Source: Prorocentrum cordatum (lineage: Eukaryota; Sar; Dinophyceae; Prorocentrales; Prorocentraceae). Taken from it: a stretch of 64,000 nucleotides of DNA. The translations under genes and the position numbers were made by a program. The notes under the pieces were generated by a model that was not told where the DNA came from, searched no databases, and saw only the letters and a program-made list of their open reading frames with translations. Where the stretch lies: assembly GCA_963575745.1 (NCBI GenBank), contig CAUYUJ010011225.1, positions 780,312 to 844,311 of the forward strand, written 5' to 3'. Below are positions 11,187 to 22,700 of this stretch, piece after piece (the first letter of the stretch is position 1; each line of letters begins with the position of its first letter).

Positions 11187-11203
11187 AGCCCAAATGGCTG
11201 CGG
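11187..11203 (-). other. Candidate spliced-leader relic upstream of methyltransferase
   Basis: The minus strand reads CCGCAGCCATTTGGGCT. The dinoflagellate spliced leader is CCGTAGCCATTTTGGCTCAAG; 15 of 17 positions match. It ends 47 bp before the ATG at 11140. In dinoflagellates such relics mark genes re-inserted from trans-spliced mRNA. The same minus strand has CAG two bases before the ATG, which could serve as a new acceptor. Confidence 0.5.
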
Positions 11204-12755
11204 CGGGGGGGGGGGGGGCGCGGGTCGATGGGGAGAGCGGGATGAGCGCAGCGCCAGGGGGGGGGCTGGTGGGAAGAAGGGGGGCGCCACGGGCGCAACA
11301 CCGAGAGGGAGGGAGGAGGAAAAGGACAGGGGGGGGCGGAGGATGCGGACAGGAGATACAGATGCAATGATGCAAGGATGCTCAGTGGTCCGTTATCTTA
11401 TCCATCGTCATCATCCGCGTCATCCTGGCTATCCTCGTATCCTCGTCCTTTGGATTATATAATACTCTTCTCTTCAATACTCTTCCTCATCGAGAACTTC
11501 TCATCCCCCCTCCCGCCCCACCCACTGCATGGACCACGCTCGTCCGCATGCTCGCGCATCCCCCCGCCCCCCTCACCGCCCACCCACCTCGCCCTGCCAC
11601 GTGCACGCGCTCCCTTCACTACGCCCTCCCATCCTCAACCTAACCTCTCAGCCTCTACTCATCCTCCGGCGGCGCGCGCCGCGCGGACGTCGGGGCGCCG
11701 GGGGGGGGGGGGGGCTCCAGCGGCAGAGGCGAGCGGCGAGCGCCGCGGCCTGCCGCAGCTCGGGCCGAAGGCGACGACGCCGTCCAGGCGCCTCCCGCGA
11801 CGCGGCACGGCGACGATGACACGATGACGACGCAGGCAGGACAGGAGGAGGCTGAGTTATGAATTATCCCGCACCATCACCCTCTCCTCCGCACCACCCT
11901 GGCTATCAAGTATCGCGTCAAATCGTCATATAGCCTCGTATTCCTCCTCGAGAACTTCTCATCCCCCCTCCCGCTCCCTACTGCAGGTGACCACACTCGT
12001 CCGCGTGCCATCCCACCCCGCCCTCCACCCACCCACCCCCGCCACCACCCCCAGCCCCCCAGCCCCGGCCCCCTCGCCCTGCCACATGTCACATGCCCCC
12101 AACTCCCTTCCCTGCACCCCCCAATCCTCAACATCTCATCATCGTGGTCCTCTCCTCAGCCTCTCCTCATCCTCCGGCGGCGCGCGCCGCGCGGACGCTG
12201 GGGGGGGGGGGGGCCTCCAGCGGCAGAGGCGAGCGGCGAGCGCCGCAGCCTGCCGCAGCTGAAGGCGACGACCTCGAGCACCAGGCACCTCCCGCGGCGC
12301 GGGCGCGGCGGCGGCGACGATGACACGATGGCGGCGCAGGCAGGACAGGAGGACGAGGCGGGGTGGGGGGAGGGGGGGGGGGACGGGGTGCGGCAGTGGA
12401 AGGACGGAGAGATGGAGGGAGGACACTTCGGAGACACAGTGGGCATGGCGAGGATGCGAGGAGAGGCGAAGGAGGAGGCAGGGGGGGGGACAGGACAGAG
12501 AGGAGCGACGAGTCGACGAGGCCTTGCGACAGGAGAGAGGGACAGGACAGGAGAGGCGATGGCGATGCGATGAAACCCGAGACCCGAGGCCCCGACTCTT
12601 CAGAGTCGTCGGTCGACGCCGGCAGTCGTGCGCGCCCGCACGCGGGGAACGCCAAGCGCAACGGAAGCGACGGAAGCGGCCCTGGCAGAGCGCTGCGCAC
12701 GATGGAGGGAAAACAGATCACAGGCGCTCGGCTCGCTGCGATGCGCACCCTCCGC
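11204..12755. other. Intergenic region with a 0.36-0.4 kb direct duplication
   Basis: Two direct copies, about 11487-11845 and 11948-12352, share GAACTTCTCATCCCCCCTCC at the left and GGCGGCGCGCGCCGCGCGGA plus AGGCGAGCGGCGAGCGCCGC in the middle. On the minus strand each copy has a short open stretch encoding LRQAAALAARLCRW. That stretch could be a duplicated exon, but no start, stop or phase partner was found. The rest is C/T-rich or G-rich tracts. Confidence 0.6.
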
Positions 12756-14038
12756 TCAGTACGGCTGGTACGGCTGGTGCGCGGCGCCGGCCTGGCGCGA
12801 TGCGATCGCGGGTCGCGGGGCCGCGGCCGCCGCCACCGGGGCCATCAAGTCCGGGTCGGTGGTGGCGATGTCGAAGGCGTCCGCGTACCGCCACCTCCAG
12901 ACCTGATCAGGCCGAACGCAAAGCAGCTCGCATCATCACCATCACCCACATCTGTGCAAACGCGGTCTTGCGCAACATATGGGGCGTGTGAATGCGCACC
13001 AACACCCTGGATCGCACTCAAGACCTGTCTGGGTTTTGAATTCAATCAAAAAACGGATATGACTCAAGACCGGGTCTGCACAGACCGGGCGACGACGGGT
13101 GGATGTGGATGCGATGTGTTCGCCCCCTCCCCACCAGCTTCCACCCTGCAGTCGAGTTGCTCGGGGTGGCGCCGTCGAACTGCCAGTCCACCTCTCCGGA
13201 GGGGGTCAGAATGTTCCCCCCCCATGTCCCGCCCACAATGCGCGCTGGGCCCACGCGGGCGATGCAGGGGCACACTGACACACTGACACACGAGGGGCGG
13301 GGGGGGAGAGTGCGTTCGGGGCGGGGGGCGGAGCGACGATGCGACGGGCGGGCCGCGCGGATCACCGCGCGGCCCGCGCGGCGCCACCCAGAAGGATGGA
13401 GGGACATGGAGAGGAGGAAGGGGTCCTGAGGAGGAGGGAGGAGGAGGAAGGAGTCCCAGCGGAGGAGGAGGACGAGGGGGGGGGGGGGGGGAAGGATGAC
13501 TGAGGATGACGACCTTGCGCCAGCGCTGCAGCCGCCGACACCACCACCACGACCGGGTGTATGTGGGCTCAACCTTCACGTAGACGCCGTTGCCGACGAC
13601 CGGGGTGCCGTAGTCGACCTCAGTCCAAGAGTACCTGAGAGCGGGGTGGAATAATCATCATCCGCATCGTACCCATTGTCGCCACTATTCACATCGTTTG
13701 CGTCATCTCCCTCCTGGACTGCGTTGTGTTGTGTTGGGGCCTTGGGGCCAGCATTCCAGAATCTAGGGCGGACCGCCGGACAGTTGTTGGAACGGCATTC
13801 CAAAATCTAGGCCTGAATGTTTTGGGAACGGGAGGGCGGGAGGGGGGCGGAGGGGACGGGCAGCGGGTCACCGCGAGCCGTCGGGGTTGAAGCCCTGCGA
13901 GTAGCGCTCGGACGGACTGAGCATCCCGCGGGGCGCGGCACGGCCCGGCACGGCGCGCGACGTGAAGGCGCAGCCCGTGGGGCGCGTCAGTGCCAAAATG
14001 GCTGCAGTCAACGAGCCGACATCGACAAACGACGCCAT
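12756..14038 (-). CDS. 144-residue protein, three exons, possible plastid-targeting leader
   Basis: Exon 1 is 14038-13872, exon 2 is 13634-13514 and exon 3 is 12902-12756 (435 nt including the stop). Introns 13871-13635 and 13513-12903 are GT-AG and phases close exactly (2, then 0). The N-terminus has a hydrophobic stretch SLTAAILAL, then TGCAFTSRAVPGRAAPRG: a signal-peptide-like segment followed by Phe and an Arg/Ser/Pro-rich stretch, the pattern seen in dinoflagellate plastid-targeted precursors. The mature part is Tyr/Trp-rich and basic (WTEVDYGTPVVGNGVYVKVE, then RSWWWCRRLQRW and RWRYADAFDI) and ends in an Ala/Pro/Gln tail with PYQPY. No family is recognised. None of the exons is a long ORF by itself; the model rests on splice phases and composition. 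A further open stretch at about 13300-13080 could be an alternative exon but is not needed. Confidence 0.65.
13990..14010 (-). other. Spliced-leader-like stretch inside exon 1
   Basis: The minus strand contains AGCCATTTTGGC, an exact 12-base match to the centre of the dinoflagellate spliced leader; flanking bases match poorly (15 of 22 overall). It lies inside the proposed coding exon, so either it is chance or the true start is a downstream ATG (MLSPSERY). Confidence 0.25.
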
Positions 14039-14383
14039 CCCATACCCCAGTCAATTAATACAATGCAGGCCATGCAGGAATGTCTAGCACAACAATGATG
14101 AACGCGTCCCTGGCACGTTTCACTCCGAGTGGTATACATACCCCTACCCGTACCCTACCCCCGATGAGTCTGGATGCGCCCACACATGGCGACACATTTA
14201 TTGTGTTCACGACAAATTACTACAGATGTCCGATCTGAGTGTTGGAAGCGGAGCGGCAACAGGCACGCCACAGCAGCGCAATGCAAGATGTGACCTACTC
14301 CCACAATCACATGTGGATGCATGAGGCGCTGGCGAAGTAACTACAACATACTAGCACCGACCCTATTACATAGAATGGCGCGG

Positions 14384-14890
14384 TCAATATGGTTTGGTGC
14401 CCTGACTCAACCGCACTGCGCACTGCTTGTAGTACTGCGTGCGGGTGTCCACGTCCTTACACACAGAGCGCAGCGACAAGCTGAGCGCGCGCCTCCACCC
14501 ATTGGTGTGCGCCCCGCACTTGATGCAGAAGAGCGTCGGGATCGGCATGTCGATGGCCGGGTCGAAGTAGCGATCCACGGCGTCGACGCAGCGAAGCTCG
14601 TGCGTGACGTGGCACTTTCCGGGGAAGGTTCTGTCCAGACGGAAGTCTGTGCACGGGCGAAGCACATCTGTCAGCACAACACCACCGTACTCGGTAATGA
14701 GCCCAGGATCGACTGCCATCAAGCCGATCCTCTGACCCGGGATGCGAACCATACGGTAGGGTTGCGGCGGGCGATCACCAACGACGGTGGGCTGGCGGAA
14801 CATGACGCGGATGCGACAGCGGATGCGAGCCGGGTATGCGCAGAAGGGCTCGGGTCGGGAGCGCGACAATTCAACCTGACAAGTGGCCAT
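14384..14890 (-). CDS. Cys-rich intronless protein of 168 residues
   Basis: Starts MATCQVELSRSRPEPF at 14890 and ends RLSQGTKPY before the TGA at 14384. It has varied composition, unlike shadow frames. A Cys pair near the C-terminus, CIKCGAH, plus later Cys residues suggests a metal-binding knuckle. Comparable CxxCGA-type tails occur in multicopy dinoflagellate proteins of unknown function (recollection of the family, not a search). A strong match to a decayed spliced leader ends directly at the ATG, fitting an mRNA-derived copy. It may also be only the last exon of a longer gene: a CAG|GTT follows the fifth codon and could be an acceptor. Confidence 0.55.
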   Translation of the reverse strand: MATCQVELSRSRPEPFCAYPARIRCRIRVMFRQPTVVGDRPPQPYRMVRIPGQRIGLMAVDPGLITEYGGVVLTDVLRPCTDFRLDRTFPGKCHVTHELRCVDAVDRYFDPAIDMPIPTLFCIKCGAHTNGWRRALSLSLRSVCKDVDTRTQYYKQCAVRLSQGTKPY

Positions 14891-14913
14891 GTGAGCCAAC
14901 ATGTGCTACTGGT
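14891..14913 (-). other. Candidate spliced-leader relic abutting ATG
   Basis: The minus strand reads CCAGTAGCACATGTTGGCTC followed by AC and then the ATG. Against CCGTAGCCATTTTGGCTCAAG it needs two single-base insertions and one substitution up to GGCTCA. Confidence 0.45.
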
Positions 14914-15089
14914 GGTGGGGTGGACGCCCCGTCGACGCAACAATAGCTCGCGCAAGACGATATGTCAGAGCTCGCATCGATGGTCTGACACAGCGCAGGC
15001 TTCGAATCCAGTTGACGGGGCAGCACCTGATCAGACGCTACGTCGCAGATTTAGCGACATACTACTCTACACACATTATGTTTACCACG

Positions 15090-16345
15090 TCACATATGTA
15101 GTCAACTACTGCACGAATTTAATGACCTATGTCACACATTTGGTGAAGTAGTTCACATATTTGGTACGTCATGTCACACGTTTTGTGAACTACTTCACAT
15201 ATTAAGTAAACTAATCCACGCATTTGGTGAACTACTTCACATATGTGATGATGTACTTCACATGTTTGGCGAATCAATTCGCAGTTTTGGTGAATTGCTT
15301 CACAGATTCTGTGAACTAATTCACGAATGTGGTGAACCAGTTCGCGGATTTGGTGAACCAGTTCGCGGATTTGGTGAACCAGTTCACGGATTTAATGAAC
15401 TAGTTCACATATTTAACGAATTACCTCACAATTTTAGTGAACCAGTTCGCGGATTTGGTGAACTACTTCCCACCTTTCGTGAATTACCTCACAGATTTTG
15501 GCGAATTCATTCACATGCGCAGTGGTACCCGTCACATGCGTAGTGAAATACTGGACGAACTTGGTGAACTAATTCACAGATTTGGCGAGTGACGTCACAT
15601 GTTTGGTGAATCAATTCACATGTTTGGTGAACTACTTCACATGTTTAGTGAACTAGTTCACGAATTTGGTGAACTACTTCACATATTTGGCGAGGTACCT
15701 TACATATTTGGTGAACCACTTCGCGCATTTAGTGAACTAGTTCACGAACTTGGTGAACTAATTCACACATGTGGTGAGTTATTTCACGTATTTGGTGATT
15801 CACTTCGCATATTTAGTGAACTAGTTCACATATTTAGTGAACTACTTCACACTTATAATGGATTACGTCACGAATTTGGTGAACTAATTCACAGCTTTGG
15901 TGGAGAACCTCACATGGTTGGCGAATCAATTCACAGGTTTGGTGAATTACTGTACATATTTAGTAGAATAGTTCACGAATTTGGTGAAGTACTTCACATA
16001 TTTGGCGAGTTACCGTGCATATTTGGTGAACCAATTCGCGCATTTAGTGAACTAGTTCACGGATTTGGTAAACCAATTCACACATTTGGTGAGTTACTTC
16101 GCGAATGTGGTGATTCACGTCGCATATTTAGTGAATTAGTTCACATATTTTGTGAACTACTTCGCACTTTTAATGAACTACGTCACGAATGTGGTGAACT
16201 AGTTCACATTTTTGGCGGAGTACATCACATGGATGGTGAACTACTTCACATGTTTTGTGAGATGCTTCACATATGTAGTGATTTACTGCGCGAATTTGGT
16301 GAACTACTTCACGTTTTTGGTGATGTACTGCACATGTGTGATGGA
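15090..16345. repeat. 21-bp satellite with palindromic core
   Basis: About 60 units of TTTGGTGAACTACTTCACATA, with variants in which the centre is the perfect palindrome GTGAACTAGTTCAC. Because 21 is a multiple of 3 and stop codons are avoided, one plus-strand frame is open from 15599 through the array into flanking DNA (272 codons) as heptapeptides of the type FGELVHE/FGELLHI. An earlier open part is at 15262-15543. It lies between two minus-strand genes. Confidence 0.9.
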
Positions 16346-16712
16346 TCACGTGAGTGGGAAGGCGTGGGATATCTGGCGGCACTGTTGTGGCACTGGAGCA
16401 CAGTCGGGCGCGCGTGACACCGTCGACGTTGAGAATGAGGGGAGGGCGGGGACGGTGGAGACGGTCGTCGAGATGGGCTCGCGCGACGCGGGGCGGTGGG
16501 TGGGGCGGGGGTGAGGAGGGGGGGGGGGGTGCGGATAGGGGGGGGTCGGCGGAGTGAGAGGGCGGGAGGCGTGGGAAGGAGGAGGGGGGAGGGATGAGGA
16601 TGGAGGAGGGGTGGCGTTGAGAGCGCGCCTCCGACACATATGGCGAGCCAAGGAGCGGGGGGCCAGTGGGGGATGCAACGATGACGACGAGGAGGAGGAT
16701 GATGATGACATG
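16346..16712. other. Intergenic G-rich stretch
   Basis: GGAGGGGGG-type tracts on plus (C/T tracts on minus). No gene seen. Confidence 0.5.
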
Positions 16713-16713
16713 C

Positions 16714-16719
16714 TTTATT
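16714..16719 (-). terminator. AATAAA downstream of the large gene stop
   Basis: AATAAA lies seven bases after the TGA (16728-16726) of the large minus-strand gene. Dinoflagellates do not generally rely on this signal, so its role is uncertain. Confidence 0.2.
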
Positions 16720-16725
16720 CCTTAC

Positions 16726-19700
16726 TCAGAGCGGCCCGAGCTGCTCTGGCAGCGTTGCCTCCTCGCCGCTCTCCTCGAGGAGCCGCGCGGCCTCGCACAC
16801 GATGTGCACCACCGCGCCGCAGAACTCGTCCGAGAGCGACATCGTCCAGACGCCGCGGTGCAGGAGCTGCGCCACCGCGTTCGCCATCTCATCCAGGGAC
16901 GCCTCGAGGCGCGGCAGGTCGGCGAGCCGCGCCGGGAAGTCACCGGCCCCAGGCGGCCGCATCCGCTCCATCGGCCGCGGCGGCTGTGTCGGGTCGGGCG
17001 GCCGCGTCGCCGCAGCGGCGGTGACGCCTCGGACCGACCACCGCCCCCAACGCGCCAGCGGCAACTGGAGGGCGAAGTTGCGCGATGCGGGAGCGACGGC
17101 GCGGCCAGCGACGCGGGCTGCGCCCGCGGCCGCGGCGGCGCCCGGGCTGCCAGTCCCGTGGCCAGTCCTGGAGCTGGCGGCCGGGGCGGCCGGGTGCCCC
17201 GGGTGCCCCGCTGGGGGCGGCCCGGAGGGGGGGGGCCGGGCTCGGCGGCTGGGCGGCGGCCCCGGCGGGGGCCTCGGCCCGGGCGGCCTCGGCCCACGCT
17301 TGGACTTGGCCACCGTGCCCTTGGCGCGAGCCTGGGAGCCCTGGCCCTCCTTGCCCGCGCCCTTGGCCTTGATGCCAGTGTCCGTGCCCTTGTCCTTGCC
17401 CTTGATCTGGTCCGTGTACTTGTCCTTGCCCTGGTCCTTGTCCTTGTTCTTGTCCTTGCCCTGGTCCGTGTCCGTGTCCTTGTCCTTGCCATGGCCCTTG
17501 TCGCCCTTGTCCTTGTTCTTGTCCTTGCCCTGGTCCGTGTCCTTGTCCGTGTCCTTGCTATGGCCCTTGTCCTTGTTCTTGTCCTTGCCCTGGTCCTTGT
17601 CCCTGTCCTTGCCCTTGTCCAGGCCCAGGGCCCATTGGCCAGCCTTGGCCGCTGCCGCATCCTTGGCCTGGGCGGCAGCGAGCGCCGCCCCAGCTGCTGC
17701 CGCGGCGACAGACATCGCGGGCGAGGCCGTCGGCGCCGCCGCCTCGCGCGGCCTCCTCTTCGCGCGCGGCGTGGGTGTCGGCGCGCGAGGCGGCGTCCTG
17801 GGCGCGCGCAGCCCTCCGCGGGGCGCGCGTCCGGCTCCGTAGGCCGATCTGGCCGCAAGGTCGACCGCGCTGACCGCGCCAGCGCCAGGCGGCTGAGGCT
17901 GATGATGACCAGGCTGATGCTGACGACGGTGTGCTCCAGCTTCGGCTCCCACATCTCGCTCAGCAGGTCGGTGGGCTTCAGCTGTGCCACCCCACACCCC
18001 CACATCTCGCACTGCATGCTGGCCACCACGATGCTCACGATGACGTTGGACTCCAGCTCCGGCCCCCGCATCTGGCTCAGCCGGCTGCCCACGATGGCCG
18101 TCATCACGTCGGGCCCCAGGCCCCCGCATCTCGCTCAGCATCGCGACGGGGGGGCGGCCGCCAGGGGCCCCAGCACTCGTCGGATGACGGGCCGTCCGGC
18201 GCCGGGCTCTCTGCGCGGCGCCCCTCGCGCTCTGCCACTGCTCTGCCGCCGCGGCGCGACCGGCGCGCGCGCTTGCGCCGCGGCGCGTCGGCGTCGGCGT
18301 CGGCGTCGGCGGCGTCGGCGGCGTCGGCGTCAGCGGCGTCGGCGCCAGCGCCAGCGTCGCCTGCGTCAGCGCCGGGCGACGGGCCGCCCGCGCCAGGCGC
18401 CAGCCGCGGCGCCAGCGGCGCCGCGTCCGCCGCGTCCGCCGCGTCCGCCGCGGCCGCCGCGGCCGCGACCACCGGCGGGCTGGGCGGGCCGCACTTCCCC
18501 TTCCCCGCCTTGGCGATCAGCGCGGCGGCCTCGGCCTCCTCCTCCAGCGAGGGCCCGGGCTCGCGGCGGCCGCGGCCCAGGCCCGCCATGCCGCGGCCGA
18601 GCGCCCGAGCGCCGAGCGCCGAAGCGCGGCGCGCGCGGACCTTGGCGGCCAAAACTGCAACGCAACGGATACAACAATACAGGATGATGCTGACGGGTGA
18701 TGATGATGATGATGATGATGACGATGATGATGATGATGATGATGATGATGATCAGGATGATGTTGATGATTATGATGATGATGGTGATGAGGATGATGAT
18801 GATAATGGCTGGCTGTCTGTCCTCCCTCCGATCCCTTCTCGCCATCTCTCCCGCTCGGTGATCCGGCATTATCATCGCCCTCCATCCTCATCATGACTCA
18901 TCATGCCACCGCTGACCGCCCTCCACCTGCCTCCTCATCCCGCCTCCTCCGAGGGCCTCCCTCCTCCGGTTCCTATCCGGCCATCATCTCTCCTCCTCTC
19001 CCTCTCCATTATCATTGCCATCGGGCGTTGGCGCGTAATCCTCCTCCGCCTCCTCCGCATCCACACCCGCTTCTCCTGCCCCCGGCATCCAACCCTCGCC
19101 CATGGAACGGGGGGCAATGGAAGGTAGGCGGGCGGGCGCGCACCGCGGAGGCCGCCGGCCGTCTGCGTCATCAGCGTCAGCCTGCTGGAGGCGCTGGTCG
19201 TGGCGCCTGGCGCCAGGCGGGCGAGGGGGGGAGGTGGGGCGGCGGCGGGGGGGGGGGCGGAGGGGGGGCGAGGGCGACGATCAAGCGACGCAGACGGGAC
19301 GGGACGGGACGAGATGACGACGGAGCGCCGATGAGACGGGGTTGAGGGGTTGAGACGATGCGGGGTCGGGCCGGGAACTTGACGAAGGGAGGACGTGGCA
19401 GGGCGGTGGCGAGAGAAGTCCAGCAGAATGCCAGGAGTATAACACTACTCTGAATATGATACGTCGAGGGATGTGCGCAGGCAGGCTCAGGAGCTCAGGA
19501 GGATAGGAGCCTCCTGCGCAGGAAGGACGACGAGACGACGATGGTGGGACCCCACGGGGAGCCCCGGCCCCGGCCCGACTCCTGACAGACCCTGCCGCCC
19601 CGCCGCCTCGCCGTCGTACAGCCACTGCCTGCGCGCCAGGCAGAGCTGGTTCCCGCCGCGACCGACGTCGGCCCAATCGCAGAGCCAGCCGTCGGCGCCG

Positions 19701-22700
19701 ACGGCGTCCGCAGGGCGAACCATGTGCGGTGACCCAGCGAGCTGCTCTGCGACCAGCTGGCCGCACGACTCGTGGAACGTGAGCGCGCACATCGCACACT
19801 CGCGCGCTGGCTCATCGATCTCTGCCTCGCACAAGCAGCACGCGGTGATGGTGTCAGCTTCATCGCCGCCGAGTGCCGATAATGCAAGCTCTGCCATGCG
19901 CTTCAACCTGGGTGCAATTCCATTCACCCAACACACGTGGCTTCTCGACGCACCTGCTACCCGTCTGGGGAACAGGAGTGCCACGACACAACTATATACT
20001 ATATGACAACAGGTTGAGCTCCAGCTCCGCTCCAGCTCCACAACTGATCGGCCCACGCGGGCCATGGGGCCCGGGACCGCGCGCCCCCTCCCCGACGCCC
20101 GCGCAATGCGCGCTTTGGGCAAATACCAGCCAACCTGCCCAACCAGCCAATCAACCAACCAACCAAGTACCACCTTTAACATCGCCGAATCGATCACGGC
20201 CGACCAAATCCAGCCAAACAACCGACCAACCAGCAACGCGGGGGGGGGATCTGGGGAGGAGGAGAAGGAGAAGGAGAAAACTGGGGAGGAGGATGATGAT
20301 GATGATGATGATGACGCGCCTTGAAAGGTCGGTTCTCCCAAAACACAAACCTGAGAAGCCACCAATACGCCAAATGCGTACGGTAGAGAAAGAGGGAAGG
20401 CGGGCAAGAAGCGGGAGAGGAAGGGGCAGAACAAAGATGAATCCCAGCCCAGGATTGAAACCCAAGATACTAAACGACACCATGAATGGACACTGCCTGT
20501 CCAATACTGAAAGAAATCATGATTGAAACCCATGATACTGAAAGAAAACGTGAATGATTGAAACCCATCCTATATTGAACCCATGATACTGAATGAATGA
20601 AATCCACCACCAGGACCCTCTCGCTTTGAATAAAGGTGCGAGCAATGAGAAACGTAATGCAAGGTGATGGATTATGCTTAAATTGATCAAAATATCTTGA
20701 GTGACTTGAGTCACTCGAGTAACTTGAATAACTCTTGACGCCGAACTTGGGGGCATATGTTCCCACGACCAGAAGTGAATAAGAAGTGAAGAGAACTTTC
20801 TTTGAGTCCCTTGAAGCCCAATATACATAAGTGTCAACCCATTCGAATAAATGTGGTGGAAGAAAGAAAGCCTGACATTAAACTGAATGTCTCAAGCACG
20901 CAATGACCCAGAAGATACGGAGGCATACAAAGGAAACTGTAAAGCCGAGTGAGCCCAACCGTGAGAACCCACCCCAGGTGAATCAAGGCATATGAGGTAG
21001 TTGAATTCAAACATGTATGACGCGAGAGGGCTGTGAATGTTTATGGTTTGTATTTTGCCAGCTACCGACGTTGAGGAACATGCAAAGGAGATTGAAGGAG
21101 AACTGAGAGACCTCCAGAAGCCGCAGGCCCATGCACCGCAGATGCCAAGAGGTTCAGACTGTGGGAGTCCCAGGAGAGGTCTTCACGGATACTTCCAACG
21201 CCACTTTTCTACAAAGAAGTCTCCGTCCCACCAGTAGTCAGACAGGTACCAAACCACTGGGTGGGGCCAGCCAGATTCAGGGTCGAACCACGTATCATAG
21301 TACTCCGTGTACCAGACTTTGGTGTAGACTTTTTCCTCTTCGCAGTAGTTCCACATTCCACCTGAGCCGTGAGTCCACTTGAGACGCTTCCTGGCTGCTA
21401 GCTTGGCTGGGGGGCTGCGTTTGACCATCCCCTGAATTGTATATGGATGTTCCCAGCCGTTTTGGACAAGAGTTCCGTCAGGGTTTGAGGCGAAACGGCT
21501 ACTGACCAACAGCCAGTTCTTTCAAAGGGATTCTCCGGACCCTTTCGTCAGGTCCCCTAACGTTTACATACAGTCTATTAAAGCCGCTGTCCCGACAAGC
21601 TTTGAAGAGCGGAATTTTGCACCAGTCATATGTGAGATGTGGACCACCAAGGTCCGAAGGTATAAGGAACCGAGCAGGCAACTTGACCGCCCTTTGGAAT
21701 AGCAGCGTAGAGCAGTATGAGAGTGCTTCAAGGTCTTGTTTGGACAGGAAGCAGACTTGGCGTTTAGACCTGCAAAGCTTCCCCTGAAAGATAACGTGAG
21801 GGTCTGGCGCCTTGGGAGGTAGCATACCGAAGGCTTGAGCCCGAGACTGCAGGGGAGCGACAGGAGGCAAAGGGCAAGAAAGGGCCCACCAGAGGCGGAC
21901 AGAGTGAGGCGGGATTGTTGCGAAGCCACGGTGCCCCTGAGATCGCAGAGATCAGGCGGGTCCCAGATAGAATCGCACAAGTGACATCTCCTGGTGTCAG
22001 CCAATCCCGAAGGCGGGATGCAAGGAGAGAGAGAGAACACAAAGAGGTCTTGAAACAGACCCAAATGTAAATTCCGTGGGGTGTCAAATACCCCCGCTCC
22101 ATTAGTATTGGAGCCTGTTCTCTGAGGCTGCAATCAGATAAGATACCCATACCTCTGAGGATTCCGTCACATTAAATTTGTGCACTTGCATTCCGTGGAA
22201 CATTGCCACGGCAAACTTCCGAGTGTGGGGAGCACATGGGCCACGAAAAAGACGACGGTCTTTACCGGTCCTAGCGAAAGACCCATGTTGATCAGCAAAC
22301 GTCAAAATGGACCGAATGGAGCAGATGATGGGAGAAATCCCCTGAATGATGTTCCAGAACCGATCAGGCTCAACATACCCCGCTCCCAACCCTAACTCCA
22401 TCAAATCTCCGATGAGCTCTAACCACCGAGAAGTGTCGGGTTCCCTGTTCCACCGTTCTCGGACCATCCTCTGTACATCGGTGGCACGACCAGCGATTGA
22501 TCGAAGCTCCTCAATGGACTTGGACGAAGCACTGGTAGGTTGTCTTCTTTGAAGGTACCTGGCCATTTGGCCCCAAATGTTCCACCAGACGGTGTAAATG
22601 AAATTCCCAGGATCTGACCAGCGATTGTCGTAGAACACGGCGCCCTTGTATGACATTGTCTTGATCTGTACAAAAGACATAGAGCGTACTGCAATTCCCA

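Noticed and set aside
13080-13300. Open minus stretch with ARIVGGTWGGNILTPSGEVD resembling a trypsin RIVGG start
   Set aside because: No His/Asp/Ser motifs follow and its acceptor phase does not fit exon 2; the neighbouring exons join without it.
15090-16345. CRISPR-like array
   Set aside because: Tandem units without unique spacers, in a eukaryotic context; it is a satellite.
16722-18107. 461-codon frame with Arg-Thr repeats
   Set aside because: Alternative frame of the Lys/Asp repeat exon; its C-terminus is Arg/Cys-rich nonsense, while the other frame gives a helical end.
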